Below, one piece after another: positions 33,300-43,964 of a stretch of DNA of 64,000 nt. Every line of letters begins with the position of its first letter. The stretch's first letter is position 1. The notes beneath the pieces were generated by a model. The model had not been told where the DNA came from, did not search any database, and worked only from the letters and a program-made list of their open reading frames with translations. This stretch comes from Panicum virgatum. Its lineage: Eukaryota; Streptophyta; Magnoliopsida; Poales; Poaceae. The position numbers and the translations under genes are program-made. Location of the stretch: positions 37,754,470 through 37,818,469 of the forward strand of contig NC_053146.1 in the NCBI RefSeq assembly GCF_016808335.1. Direction: 5' to 3'.

Positions 33300-34378
33300 A
33301 CACGGGTTCACGTCGGCCGATATATTAGAGGAAATTAATATTGAAGATGGTGATAGACCAAGGCCGACGTTTATTACTGCTAGTTTAGATCCTGAGTATA
33401 AACATGAGTTGAAAAAGCTGTTAAAAGAATATAGAGATTATTTTGCTTGGCAATATTATGAGATGCCTAGTTTGGATCGATCTATTGTTGAGCATCGTTT
33501 ACCCATAAAATCGGGATATCGGCCATATCACCAGGGGGCAAGACGTTGTAATCCTAAGGTTTTGCTGGACATAAAGGCCGAGATCACGCGGTTAATTGAA
33601 GCTAAGTTTATTTGGCAATGCAGATTTGAAGAATGGGAAATTGCGTGTCTGCATTGATTTCAGGAACCTTAACAAAGCAACACCAATGGATGGTTACCCA
33701 ATGCCAATAGCCGATATGCTAGTGGATGCTGCTGCAGGGCACAAGGTGATTAGTTTTATAGATGGTAATGATGGATATAATCAGATATTTATGGCAGAAG
33801 AAGATATTCATAAAACAACATTTAGGTGTCCTGGATATCTTGGTTTATTCGAATGGATAGTCATGACCTTCGGATTGAAAAATACTGGTGCTACATATCA
33901 GAGGGCCATGAATTATATTTTTTATGAACTCATCGGCAAGATTGTGGAAATCTACATTGATGATGTCGTGGTAAAATCAAAGGGGTACCAAGAACATCTA
34001 GCCGATTTACGCAAAGCCCTAGGATGCACGAGGAAGCATGGTTTGAAAATGAATCCAAACAAGTGTGCTTTTGGTGTATCAGTTGGTCAATTTTTAGGTT
34101 TCATGGTTCATGAACGGGGGATTGAGGTCAGTCAGAAAACTATTTCAGCAATTGATAAAGTTGAAGCCCCAATAACCAAGGTTGAACTTCAATCATTGAT
34201 TGGCAAAATTAATTTTATCCGGAGATTTATATCCAATCTATCTGGGAGAATTCAGTCATTCAGTTCACTATTGAAGTTGAAGGCCGATCAAGAATTTGTG
34301 TGGGGGGAAGAACATCAGAAGGTATTGAACGAGATTAAGCGTTATTTAGTGACTCCTCTAGTATTGGTCCCACCATAG
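33300..34378 (+). pseudogene. Gypsy-2 reverse transcriptase
   Basis: The N-terminal part (33409-33657) holds YRDYFAWQYYEMPSLDRSIV and HRLPIKSGYRPYHQGARR. A short deletion and frameshift at about 33630-33650 separates it from the catalytic part (33596-34378 in another frame) with NGKLRVCIDFRNLNKATPMD, VISFIDGNDGYNQIFM, FGLKNTGATYQRAM and the active-site YIDDVVVKS (about 33955-33980). The thumb region ..LQSLIGKINFIRRFISNLSG.. follows. TAG ends the frame at 34378, just before the RNase H. The family makes element cDNA from RNA. Confidence 0.9.
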
Positions 34379-35155
34379 AAGTACAAGCCGTTCAAATTAT
34401 ATTTATTGGCTGACGAGCGTGCTATCGGATCGGCCCTTATTCGGGAGTTTGAAGGGAAAGAACGGCTAATATATTTTGTGAGCAGGAGATTGTTGGATGC
34501 CGAAACAAGGTATTCTCCTGTCGAAAGATTATGTCTTTGCTTATATTTCTCTTGTACCAAGTTTACACATTATTTGCTATCGGCTGAGTGCATTGTGGTG
34601 AGCAAAGATGATGTAATTCGATATATGCTATCGTTGCTGATTTTAAATGGAAGGATCGGTAAATGGATTCTGGCTTTATCTGAGTTCGATTTAACATATG
34701 AATTGGCTAAAGCAGTCAAGGGGCAAGTTATGGCCGATTTTGTTGTTCAACATTGTGGACCGGAATTTACTGTTGTGGACCTCGTTCCTTGGACTTTATT
34801 CTTTGATGGTTCATCATGTGGAGTCGGATCTGGTATCGGCATAGGACTGGTTTTGCCTTGGGGGGCAGCGTTCGAATTCTCGTTTCCGATTGAGGCTTCT
34901 ACTACTAATAATCAAGCTGAGTACCGTGCAATTTTTAAAGGGATTCAATTTCTTAGAGAGATTAAGGAAGATGCAGTGGAGATATTTGGGGATTCTATGC
35001 TGGTGATTAATCAATTAATTGGAGAATATGAGTGCAAGGATGATATTCTGCGAATTTATCATGAAGAATGTCTCCAATTGTTGAGGGAGTTTAAGAAGGT
35101 AACTATCGAGCATGTTCCCAAATTTTATAATAGTGATGCAAATCGGTTGGCATAG
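34379..35155 (+). pseudogene. Gypsy-2 RNase H plus second (plant-type) RNase H
   Basis: The first RNase H begins YLLADERAIGSALIRE and includes YFVSRRLLDAETRYSPVERL. The second, additional domain starts WTLFFDGSSCGVGSGIGIGL (Asp), with NNQAEYRAIFKGIQ (Glu) and EIFGDSMLVINQLIGEYE (Asp), then EHVPKFYNSDANRLA. The tandem pair is the hallmark of Tat-lineage elements. A TAG at 35155 falls where the family continues HAS.., so it is a nonsense lesion; otherwise this 249-codon stretch is open. Confidence 0.9.
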
Positions 35156-36454
35156 CATGCTTCTGGATATCGGCCGATAGATACTGTTCTAGCTCTAGAT
35201 TTAGTGATCGATGATTGGAGGAAGGAGATCACCGATTATCTTAAGGATTCCAATAAAAAGGTGAATTGGAGGATAAGATTTCAGGCAACTAAATATGTGT
35301 TGCTTGAAGAGGAATTATATAATCATACGATTGATGGAGTACTGCTGAAATGTCTTGGTAAAGAAGATTCTAAGGTCTTGATGGGAGAGATACATGAAGG
35401 TGTTTGTGGGTCACATCAATCGGCTTTCAAGATGAAATGGGTAATTAGGAGAAACGGATATTTTTGGCCGACAATGCTGGAAGATTGTTTTTCATATTAT
35501 AAAGGTTGCCAAGAATGTCAGAAATTTGGTAACATGCAAAGGGCCCCAGCATCAGCTATGAATCCTATAATTAAGCCGTGGCCGTTCAGAGGATGGGAAA
35601 TTGATTTGATCGGTCGGATATATCCTCCGTCCAGTAAGAATAACAAATTCATATTGGTAGCAACAGATTATTTCACCAAATGGGTTGAAGCAATTCCTTT
35701 GAAGAATGTGACATCTAAAGATATGGTGGAGTTTGTCAAAGAAAATATTATTTATCGATTTGGTATTCCTCAGACCATTACAACCGATTAAGGGACTATG
35801 TTCACATCCGGGGAATTTGAAGAGTTTGCTGCTAGTATAGGAATTAAATTGTTAAATTCCTCTCCATATTATGCACAAGCCAATGGTCAGGCAGAAGCAT
35901 CTAACAAAGAGATTATTAAGCTGATTAAAAGAAAGATTGATGAACAGCCAAGGCGGTGGCACACTACGCTTAATGAATCTCTGTGGGCATATCGGATGGC
36001 TTGTCACGGTGCTACCAAGGTGTCTCCATATCAGTTGGTGTATGGACACAAGGCAGTTCTTCCTTGGGAACTGAAGATGGGCTCTAGACGTGTGACATTT
36101 CAGGATCAGCTAACAACCGATGAATACTCAGCGCTGATGAAAGATGGCATAGAAGATTTGGTTAGTCATCGGTTAAATGCTCTTATAAATGTTGAAGCAA
36201 ATAAAGCTAGAGTGGCCAGATGGTATGATAAAAAAGTAAAGGTCAAGAATTTTGCCCAAGGAGATTTAGTATGGAAATTGATCTTGCCGATGGGATCTAA
36301 AGATTCAAAATTCGGCAAATGGTCACCAACTTGGGAAGGGCCGTACAGAATAAGCCGGTGTGTTCCTAGTAATGCTTACATTCTGGAAACCTTGGAAGGA
36401 GAAGAGTTTTCTAGAACCCTTAATGGGAAATATTTGAAAAAAATACTATCCTAG
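35156..36454 (+). pseudogene. Gypsy-2 integrase
   Basis: The H2C2 zinc-binding region is present (EIHEGVCGSHQSAFKMK, YYKGCQECQKFGN). The DDE core follows: ..PFRGWEIDLIGRI.. (first Asp), IPQTITTD (second Asp, 35785-35790), and SSPYYAQANGQAEASNKEII (Glu at about 35898). A TAA at 35789-35791 replaces the expected Gln after TTD and splits the frame; the rest (35798-36454) is open to the ..KFGKWSPTWEGPYRISRCV.. C-terminal domain and stop. Only that nonsense change prevents a continuous integrase frame. Confidence 0.9.
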
Positions 36455-36781
36455 CATCTGGGTAGATGCATAGCCGATCGTAATTCGAATGCATTGGTTG
36501 TTCTCGTGGCCGATATGACATGTATCGCCCTTAGTGCAAAAACACCCAATACAAAAGTTGACTTTATTGAGGTCGTGTGGTGTTTTGGTTGGTTGTGCTA
36601 TTTGGATTAAATTATGGGAGCGCCTGAATTCAGTTATTTGAAGTTTGCTCTAATCATGCAAAAGGGAATCGTGTGCAGTAAAGAAAGAGACAGGAGTCGC
36701 GTCATGGAGCGATTGGGTCAAAAGAAAAGCCGATTCATTAGTTACAAAAATCGATTAGACTGTTACATCGGCTACTACCCC

Positions 36782-37533
36782 TAGTCTGAATCTTCAACGA
36801 AGATGTTGCTGATCACTAAGTCGAGGCTGACATCCTCAGCAATGGCGGAGGCTACCACGCCAAGGTCGTCGATAAGCTATTCGAATTCTTCCCGTTCTAC
36901 GCCTTGGGGGAAGACTGGGTGGAAGGCCCGGTCGTCACTCCCGGACATGGTTTGCACCACGGCAGCACCCTGGTGAACCCCATGGCCGGCGATCTCATGA
37001 ATGCAGTTGGGGATGTCCTGCAGGCGAGCGGCGACGGTATCTCCCCGAGCATTCACCGCTTCAGTCACGGTGTGAGCTGCGGCTTGGAGAGTTTGAACTA
37101 GCGACTCCAAAGCTGAAAGAAGGAGATTAAAAAAGGAAATCGGAGTAACAATGAGAATTGCTGCAAAAAGAGACTTACTGGCTACTCTAGAGTCGGCGGT
37201 TGTGAGTTAGCCGCGGATGACTGCTTGATCCACCTGTGCTGCCTCTTGTTGGGCTTCGAGGTGTTGGGTTTTCTTGGCCTCTTCAGAGTAGGTGTGGCGG
37301 GCCTCATCTCTCTCATGGAGATCACGGATGAACTTCTGGGTGCTTTCATCAAGGTCGTGGAAGTTCTCTGGTACATTTGAAGCTTCGTCGTTCCTACGGA
37401 GATTAAGAACCAGTTAGATTTGATTGGGACTATAGCAGTTGGTCGTAAGAATGGAGGAACGTTACCCGTGGCGACGACGGAGGGCTGGAGGTTGGTTGGA
37501 AGGACCTTCGCCTGCGCGCTTGTTGCCCGCCAT
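36782..37533 (-). pseudogene. Antisense spliced-looking ORF in gypsy-2
   Basis: Between integrase and 3' LTR, the minus strand reads as a three-exon gene: exon 1 37533-37466 (MAGNKRAGEGPSNQPPALRR..), GT-AG intron 37465-37394, exon 2 37393-37180/37179 (NDEASNVPENFHDLDESTQK.., a coiled-coil-like acidic helix), GT-AG intron 37178-37113, exon 3 from 37112 (LESLVQTLQAAAHTVTEAVN.., Gly/His-rich, to an acidic end at 36782). Joining across intron 1 keeps frame. Two in-frame stops (about 37209 in exon 2 and 36877) break it. Extra ORFs in antisense between pol and 3' LTR are known in Grande-type Tat elements; the function is unknown. Confidence 0.65.
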
Positions 37534-37919
37534 TGCTAGGACAGAGAAGAACTAGGGTTTTTGGCTGGAAGAGGAGAAGGAAGCAGAAGGTGCTGCAACC
37601 GATGGGAGTTTAAAGGGTTTGTTGTACCAATAACTATAATTTATAGGCCAAGTTGAGAAGATGAATCGGCTATGGGATCCGGAACGTCTTTTACCCAAGG
37701 ATCAATTAAAGGTGCATCAGGATGCAAAGATGAAAAATGAATCATCTTATTTTGATTGTGTGAACAGGGAGGTAAGAGCTAAAGGGCAAAGAAGGGTTTT
37801 TGACATGCCATCTGCACGGGATACGAGAGAATGACTATAAAGAATCGAGTCTACGCGAAGCAGAGAAAGGGATTGATTGGACCGCGTGAAGAATTTTGGA
37901 AGTAAAATTATATTTTACT

Positions 37920-37937
37920 CCGAAATTGGAGGGCATA
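37920..37937 (+). other. Polypurine-tract-like site before gypsy-2 3' LTR
   Basis: CGAAATTGGAGGGCATA precedes the LTR start TGTTGACACC. Purine-rich but short and interrupted; it is the expected position for plus-strand priming. Confidence 0.5.
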
Positions 37938-38726
37938 TGTTGACACCATTTTTTAACACGTGTCAAGATAGATGATGAAGCAGAAGAAGATTGCTAATCT
38001 GGAAGGAGCCGGCGCGCGTGACGAGGGAATCAGCCGATTTTGCCGCTGCCGATGGGCTAAGAGGATATTCCGGTTTGGAAGGCATCGATGCGTATGGAAG
38101 TAAGCCGATGTGCCGTTACCGATGGGCGGAGGAGGCTGCCAATTTGGAAGGAGATGGCGTATCTGATACAGGGATCGACAGGTGATATTGTTGCTGACAG
38201 GGCGACAGGTGATATTGTTGCTGACAGGGATTCTGTTGACCAGTGGAATAGCCAAATTTGTTCAGATTCCGGTGGAGTCCTAGTTCAGTTTATTTTATCT
38301 TTAAATTAGGAAATCTTTTTTTCATCAAGTCTTGTATTTGCTGTGATCGGCCAGGAGTTGTCTAGCTTAGGCTATAAATAGAGACCTTGCGAGGTCTGAA
38401 AAACTGATACACATCCAATACAACAACCCTTTACAATTCCTTGCAATTTGTCGTTTTCTGTATCGGCAAGATCTGCCGATATTCTTTTGCATCATCTTAT
38501 GCCTGTGCTGATCGATTTAATTAATTCTTGTCGTTTTCTGTATCGGCAAAGGCTGCCGATACACTGTGCGAGAGATATTCGGAATCCCAGCCGATATGCT
38601 CTCAGATCTAACGTTTGCCGACTCCTTGTCAATTTATAGGTCAAATTAACTGGCACGCCTGGTTTATATTCTGAAGCTTGGCGAACGGTGCCTTCAGATT
38701 TCAGTGTGTTGATTTTTGCGTCAACA
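37938..38726 (+). repeat. Gypsy-2 3' LTR (789 bp)
   Basis: It starts TGTTGACACC and ends GCGTCAACA, followed by the TSD CAAAC. Relative to the 5' LTR it lacks about 440 bp (joined at TTGCAATTTGTCG, about 38448) and has gained a short tandem duplication of CGACAGGTGATATTGTTGCT at about 38175-38225. The TATA box TATAAAT lies at 38373-38379. Confidence 0.92.
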
Positions 38727-38731
38727 CAAAC

Positions 38732-39008
38732 CCTAGCTTTTCAAACCCTAATTCTGTTCTTCCTGCGTCTCTACGGCGTTTGAAGGCGTCTTGAGTGGCC
38801 TGCCGACCTCAAGGCAACCCTAGATTTCAAGCTCCGTCGGGGTCCCTCCCGAGTTTGAGGTTTTAGGTTTTCACGATCTTCTCTGAAGGACCGGTCTGAC
38901 TGGTCACGCCAGGCAGTCTGACCGGCCTGCGCAGGGAGGTTTGCTGATGATTGATCGTTGCGATCCATGCGTTCTAGCGTCCGTGTATTGACCAGATTTG
39001 CGTTAACA
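38732..39008 (+). repeat. Gypsy-1 3' LTR, right part
   Basis: The sequence resumes after the gypsy-2 TSD with CCTAGC and ends ..TTTGCGTTAACA, a plausible ..CA terminus. It again carries a GGACCGGTCTGACTGGTC motif (38889-38906), which ties it to the left part and to gypsy-1 internal DNA. Confidence 0.65.
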
Positions 39009-39913
39009 CTTTGACACATTTGCTTTGGTAGCTGAACACTCGGAGGCAGAACACACGTCCATGGAGATTTTGAGTGCCTACATTGGATTTACTATGCACT
39101 GAATTTTAAAATTTGGACCTGCCTACATTGGATTTACTATGCACTCAACTTTAAATTTTGGACCAAATGCATAATTGCCCTTGCTTTGAGCTCTAACTGC
39201 ACATTTGCCCCTATTTTTTTAACTTTACATGTTTGCCTCTATTTTTTGAATATGAAGGTTCCAGTTGCCCCTATTCCGTGAACGAGAGTTAACGGTGTTA
39301 AATATAAGCTGAAAAAATATAAATGCCCTCGACATGAATGACCTAGGGATCGATCCGAATTTTTTTTACAGACTTACTGTCCATTTATTTCTCTATTGGT
39401 CAGTCAATCTACTTCCTCTCTATCGGTCTTTCTGCCAAATGGGACCCACATGTCATCTCCAACCTTCAGCCAAGGACCAAGAACGTGACATCGACCGAAT
39501 CGAGCAAGCTCTGGCCGGCGAAGGTCCGAGCAGCGGGTCAAACTGGGGTCAAGTACAGCCGTGGCGCGGGGCCTAGGGCTGCGACGGCGTCCGGCTTCAG
39601 ACGAGAGGGAACAGCTTGCAGCTGGCCGGCGTCCATCCAATTCGAACCCCTCATTTTCAGATTGAGAGTCAATTCAGCAAATCGATTTCCTGGTCCATGC
39701 ATTGGCATGCCCATCCAATCAAATTCCATGCCAATGAATCTCTGTCCCATCTGTTCCTCAGGTCTCTTCAATATGCTTCGCCGTCCGCCTGCATGGCCGC
39801 ATGCCTCGCCGCTCCCCCGCACACTCCGTCTGCTCACCCTAACCATCCACGTGTCGGCCATGGAGCCCGCGTGGCCTCTTGCCTGGCAGGACGCGCCTCG
39901 GGCCGCCGCTCAT
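39009..39913. other. Intergenic between gypsy-1 and LTR-A copy 4
   Basis: AT-rich at 39009-39400 with the 45-bp duplication, then GC-rich with short open frames lacking domains. The right edge ends in CTCAT, the target of the LTR-A insertion. No gene supported. Confidence 0.55.
39076..39165 (+). repeat. 45-bp tandem duplication
   Basis: GCCTACATTGGATTTACTAT begins at 39076 and again at 39121; the second half of the units differs at a few bases. Confidence 0.8.
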
Positions 39914-42564
39914 TGTGACAGAACCGCCAAGTTAAATCGGCTTAATTAAATGTAATGGCTATTATTTGAACACATCAGACACATTAGCTTAATTAAACGT
40001 AACTTAACAGCTTGTTTAAACCCACGGCCCGATCGAAACAATACCGGTAGTCCCACGCGAAGGTGGGCACGGATGGTACAGTATGACAAATACTTGAAAC
40101 TACTACTACAAGATATAAATAATTTACAAGTCCGGTTACTACTTAAACCAAAGGTTGCCAAACTTGAAGCTAACGACTATAAACATGATTGCTAAGATGA
40201 ATTACACGCTCAGCCCACGAGTGTGCAATTCCGTACTTCCAGAGCTACGCGTCCAGGTCTTCGACGTTCCAGTTCTCCGCGCCCAGGTGAACGAACTTAG
40301 CGCAACACGGGCAAAAATCCATGTGTGCAGGTCCTGAAATAATTGTTCAACAAAGCCCTGAACAACTAATACTCAACAAGACTTACCCGATTCTGGGTGT
40401 ACTTAGCCCATTATCTAGACATGCAAAGCTCTCTAGCTGGTGGTTTGTTTTGCAGAAATAGCATCTAAGAGTAGATCCTTATTTTCTATATTTTAGCTCA
40501 AAATTCTATATAGCTTAACCATCAGCTAGGTTTCTCCTATCTAGAGCAAGCAGGGTAGAGTATCAATTAGCAATTCAAAGTCATCATCAACATATATCAT
40601 TAATAATCCATCTCATTACTACGATGCGGTGCTGCGATCAAGGTGCTCATATCCGAGAGCGACTGACGGCGAATCGATCCGATTTAATCTTGCAAGGTGG
40701 ACCTTACCAACATGGCACGCATATGTCCCGTCGGACCACACGCACCAACCATTTCTCTCCCCGCCTCGAACTACAGAACCGCTCCACCTACATATAGTCA
40801 GCCGAGCTCAACGAGAGACCACCGAAAGTAAATACATGCATCCCCATTTCTCCGCGACTACTCGACTCACCCTAAGGGGTGGTGATGAAGTTCTGTACTT
40901 TCGAAGCATGGCAGTACTAGGCTTACCGGTTTCGACTGCCTTCTACTCCCGGCATGCAGTTAGTACAGTTCAAACTCGATCAACAGGGCCAGACAACGGA
41001 CGGTCCTTAACCAACACAGACGGAGCTACACTTTCCCCGTCCGGTCTCAAATTCCATTTCCTTTCATTCATAACTTCAGTAACTCATATATGGAAACATA
41101 GCAACACCCTATATCTCGCGAGTAACTGGAAATTACTTGGCTTCTACCGAGTCCTGTTTAGCATGGCATGACTATCGTCCTACATTTACTAGTAGGGGAC
41201 TCATGGTACCTAAAGGTTATGCACCTAAGGTTTCATTCAACTCCTATGAACTCTAATGCACAGATACTTAATTAAACACATTGCATAAATTTAAATTAGG
41301 GGTTATGCATCGGGGCTTGCCTTCGGGCTGCTGTTCCGCACTAGGATCAACTGGGCCTTGGGTCGGACTCTCGTGAACCTCCTGCTGGGCTTGCTCCGAT
41401 TGCTCCCGCGTTTCCGTGATCGCCTCATACACAACTTCTTCCGCGGCGGTGGCTACATGGATGCACAAGATATGAGGAATGCAAAAGTATTTTAAACACC
41501 TAAACTAGCAAAGTACACAAGATTCCACGCCTAAACTGGGGTTGCAGATGAAATCTAGGGAACACCGGTCGGACCGGTATACTCAACCGGTCAGACCGGT
41601 CACCGAAGTAGCATAAAGCTACCGGTCAGACCGGTATAGCAACCCGGTCATACTGGTTGCCAGAGCCACGCCCAGCCTGGGTCACTGCCGGCGGCGAAGC
41701 CGACCGACGACAAGAGCTGGCTCTGCATGACCCAAGTGACGAGGGACATACAGCCATAGGTGATGTACTCGACCAGGAGTGGCCGGGCATGGCCGGCGGC
41801 GTGCGGCCATGGCGGCATGGTCGGAAACGCGCGTGGAAACTCGATGAACATGAAATAACGAGGAGAGCATGAGCTTCAGTGCATCACCTAGAGACGATTT
41901 GAGCAGTTGGGTGAAGAGAATGATGGCCGGACGATGGAGTTCGGCGGCGAGGTGAATTTTGGGCGCACTGGTGACCGGCAGGTGGGGAATCCTCAATTCC
42001 CATCAACTTGGCCGATGGGGCTAGTGAAGGAGGGGTCGAGGAGGAAGCTAGGGAGGTGGGTGAGCTTCGAGCGAAGTGGATTTGGGGTCTATGGAGAGGA
42101 GCTCGCGGATTCGGCCAACGAGCGTGAGCTGCTCAAGCTCTGTTCATGGTGGACGGAGGAAGAAGAAGGTGAGCAGGGAAAAGAGAGAGCCAGAGCTCGA
42201 GCTAAGGAAAGGATGGGAACGTCCTGGACGCCGAGAAGAGCTGGAAAAGGGGGATGTATCGTCCTCGCTGGCCGGCACGCGGGAGCGACCTGAGTGACGC
42301 TCGGTCTCGGCATGGGCGACGGTCCGACGGCGCTCTCCCATTGGCTGCGACCTGTCCCAGCTCGCGCGCATGCCGAGGATGGCCGGCGCGTGGCGCTCAC
42401 TCGCCGGCATCGACACAGGGCTTGCCGTGATTTGTGCTGTGCTTGCCGGAAAAGAAGCACCGGTCTGACCGGTCGATGAGACCGGTCGGACCGGTCCGGC
42501 TAAGCTAACAGCCTTGAGTCTTCATTTAATTAATTTTAATTTTTTTTAACACTGGAGTGTTACA
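39914..42564 (-). mobile_element. LTR-A family copy 4, intact solo LTR (2651 bp)
   Basis: On the minus strand it starts TGTAACACTCC and ends ..CTGTCACA, with TG..CA termini. It is flanked by a perfect 5-bp TSD, CTCAT (39909-39913 and 42565-42569). No polymerase, gag, primer site or second LTR is present, so it fits a solo LTR left by recombination between two LTRs. Landmarks shared with the other copies: the TTGAACACATCAGACAC segment (about 39968), CAACAAGACTTACCCGATTC (about 40373), the short conserved ORF (41268-41468) and ACCGGTCAGACCGGT motifs (41560-41650, 42460-42500). This copy defines the family boundaries. Confidence 0.85.
41268..41468 (-). CDS. Conserved short ORF in LTR-A copy 4
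   Basis: This 66-codon frame contains TAAEEVVYEAITETREQSEQ and QGPVDPSAEQQPEGKPR, matching the frame at 10506-10718 in copy 2. The region after EQQPEGK corresponds to GCAAGC where copy 2 has the donor-like GTAAGT. Unknown function; it may be an exon of an LTR transcript or simply a preserved fragment. Confidence 0.4.
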   Translation of the reverse strand: MCIHVATAAEEVVYEAITETREQSEQAQQEVHESPTQGPVDPSAEQQPEGKPRCITPNLNLCNVFN

Positions 42565-42569
42565 CTCAT

Positions 42570-43964
42570 CCCTGAGAGGTGGGCAAGCAGAAACTCCGCG
42601 TTCGGCATGGCCGCCGGCGTGGCCGCTGGCACATGAGGCGTGCGAGGGCTCGGCGCAAACGCCGTGGCCACTGGCTCACGAGCCCGCCGGTGGAGTCGCC
42701 ACGGCTGCTGCGGACGCGCCGGCCGCCTGCCGCCGCGCCGGCCGCCTGCCGCCGCGCCGGCCGCGGGCCACCGGACTCAGTGCCGAATGAAACATAGGAG
42801 AATGGGAGGGGAGGAGTTGTGTGTTTTGGTAAGTGGGTCACATCCGAAAGGCGGATTGGGAGAGGGCCCCAATAAAGTGTGCCGAATTTCTAAAATTTCT
42901 TAGAGAAGAAAGTCGGCCTTAAGTGACCAACAAGTGTAACCGGATTTAAATTGGATTTTCATAAAATATCTTCAAATCTCATTCGTTTTCTAGTGTTTAA
43001 CGAGGCAAAGAACTACATATGGTCTGATACTTACTTCCTTGAAAGATTTATGCAAGAAAACAAGTAGTAGAAATGCTAGGGTATATGGAAGGTAGACAAG
43101 ATATGCCTATTTCAAAGTTACTAGGTAAAGTAATGTCCGGGATAAGTAAAGTAAGAAGAGAAAGATAGTAAATGTTGACATCTTGAAATCGACTCGCATG
43201 GGCAAGTAAGTGCTTATAAAAGGAGGCTAAAGCATAAAACAATAATGAAAACTATAGGCATGTTGGATCATCTATAGTCCTAGAACATGTAGGACCTGGA
43301 AAATGAATCCGAGCGAGCGCAGTATAGTTTTTTCTTCTTTTTTCTTTTCTTGCGAATTTTTTTTCTATTATTTAAGTTCAGCTCACGGTGTTGCAAAACA
43401 AGGGTAAACGGTGCCTTCGATTTCGAAAACCAGACGCAAATATACAAAGTTAAAAAAATAAGAACAAACATGCCGTTATAGCTCAAAACAAGGGCAGTTA
43501 TGCAATTGGTTCTTAAAATTTCCGTTACTTCTGAATTAACTATAGTACTGTCTTCGGTAGAGCTTATACTTTTTTTTCTCTAATTTTTTGACTGATACCT
43601 TAATCTAGAAGTACACTTCTAGATCGACATATATTTGTAATGCTACTTGTAAGAGGTATGAAAGCTCATTACCGGAGCATCAAGCTGCAAGTCGACATGC
43701 CGGTTTGGAAGCTCCGCCGAACAGAAGCAGATGGTGGTGCCACCACGCTTAATGCAAAGTCAACTGAGCAAATTTTTTTTGGCACGTTAACATGCAATTT
43801 GCAAAGTTCTGATTGTCTAGCAAAAATAGACTTAGCCAAGAAATCTGCGTCTCTAGCCTTTGTGCCCAAAGGATAAGACTTACGGTACCTTGCTTACAAG
43901 CCCTGGGCCGACATATAAGCAGCCCAATCTCAACGACAGTACTACAATGTTCTTTAATACCTAT
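42570..43964. other. Intergenic, no gene recognised
   Basis: GC-rich at 42570-42790, with a three-fold CGCCGCGCCGGCCGCCTGC microrepeat at 42716-42765, then AT-rich. T-rich tracts at 43325-43370 and 43568-43585. The segment 43380-43520 may be a decayed MITE (AAACAAGGGTAAACGGTGCC and CAAAACAAGGGCAG), not classified. Confidence 0.5.

Larger units (their letters stand above)
28349..38726 (+). mobile_element. Gypsy-2: complete Tat-lineage Ty3/gypsy retrotransposon
   Basis: This 10.4 kb element is bounded by LTRs and flanked by a perfect 5-bp TSD, CAAAC (28344-28348 and 38727-38731), inside the 3' LTR of gypsy-1. The order is 5' LTR, primer-site-like TTTTGGCACGCTCGGTGGGAC (29571-29591), gag, protease, RT, RNase H, a second plant-type RNase H, integrase, an antisense ORF, a purine tract, 3' LTR. 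Two RNase H domains in tandem mark the Tat lineage. Coding parts hold stops and frameshifts, and the LTRs have diverged, so it is no longer autonomous. A GCCGAT/ATCGGC motif recurs throughout. Confidence 0.93.
24480..39008 (+). mobile_element. Gypsy-1: degenerate Tat-lineage LTR retrotransposon, split by gypsy-2
   Basis: Internal remains run from about 24480 to 28120 and the 3' LTR is in two pieces, 28121-28348 and 38732-39008. The 5' LTR, most of gag, the RT core and both RNase H domains are missing. The surviving order is gag tail, aspartic protease, start of RT, integrase. A purine tract (AAAAAGGCAGGGGGG) precedes the LTR at about 28100-28116. ACCGGTCNGACCGGT motifs are scattered through coding parts and LTR. 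Sequence around 25000-25130 (QPRWCLPGLSHSQKRR) is homologous to gypsy-2 at about 32395, so both belong to one lineage. Many stops show that it is old. Confidence 0.8.

Noticed and set aside
41629..42460. Frames of 100-128 codons in LTR-A copy 4
   Set aside because: Low-complexity Glu/Arg-rich translation within a defined solo LTR.
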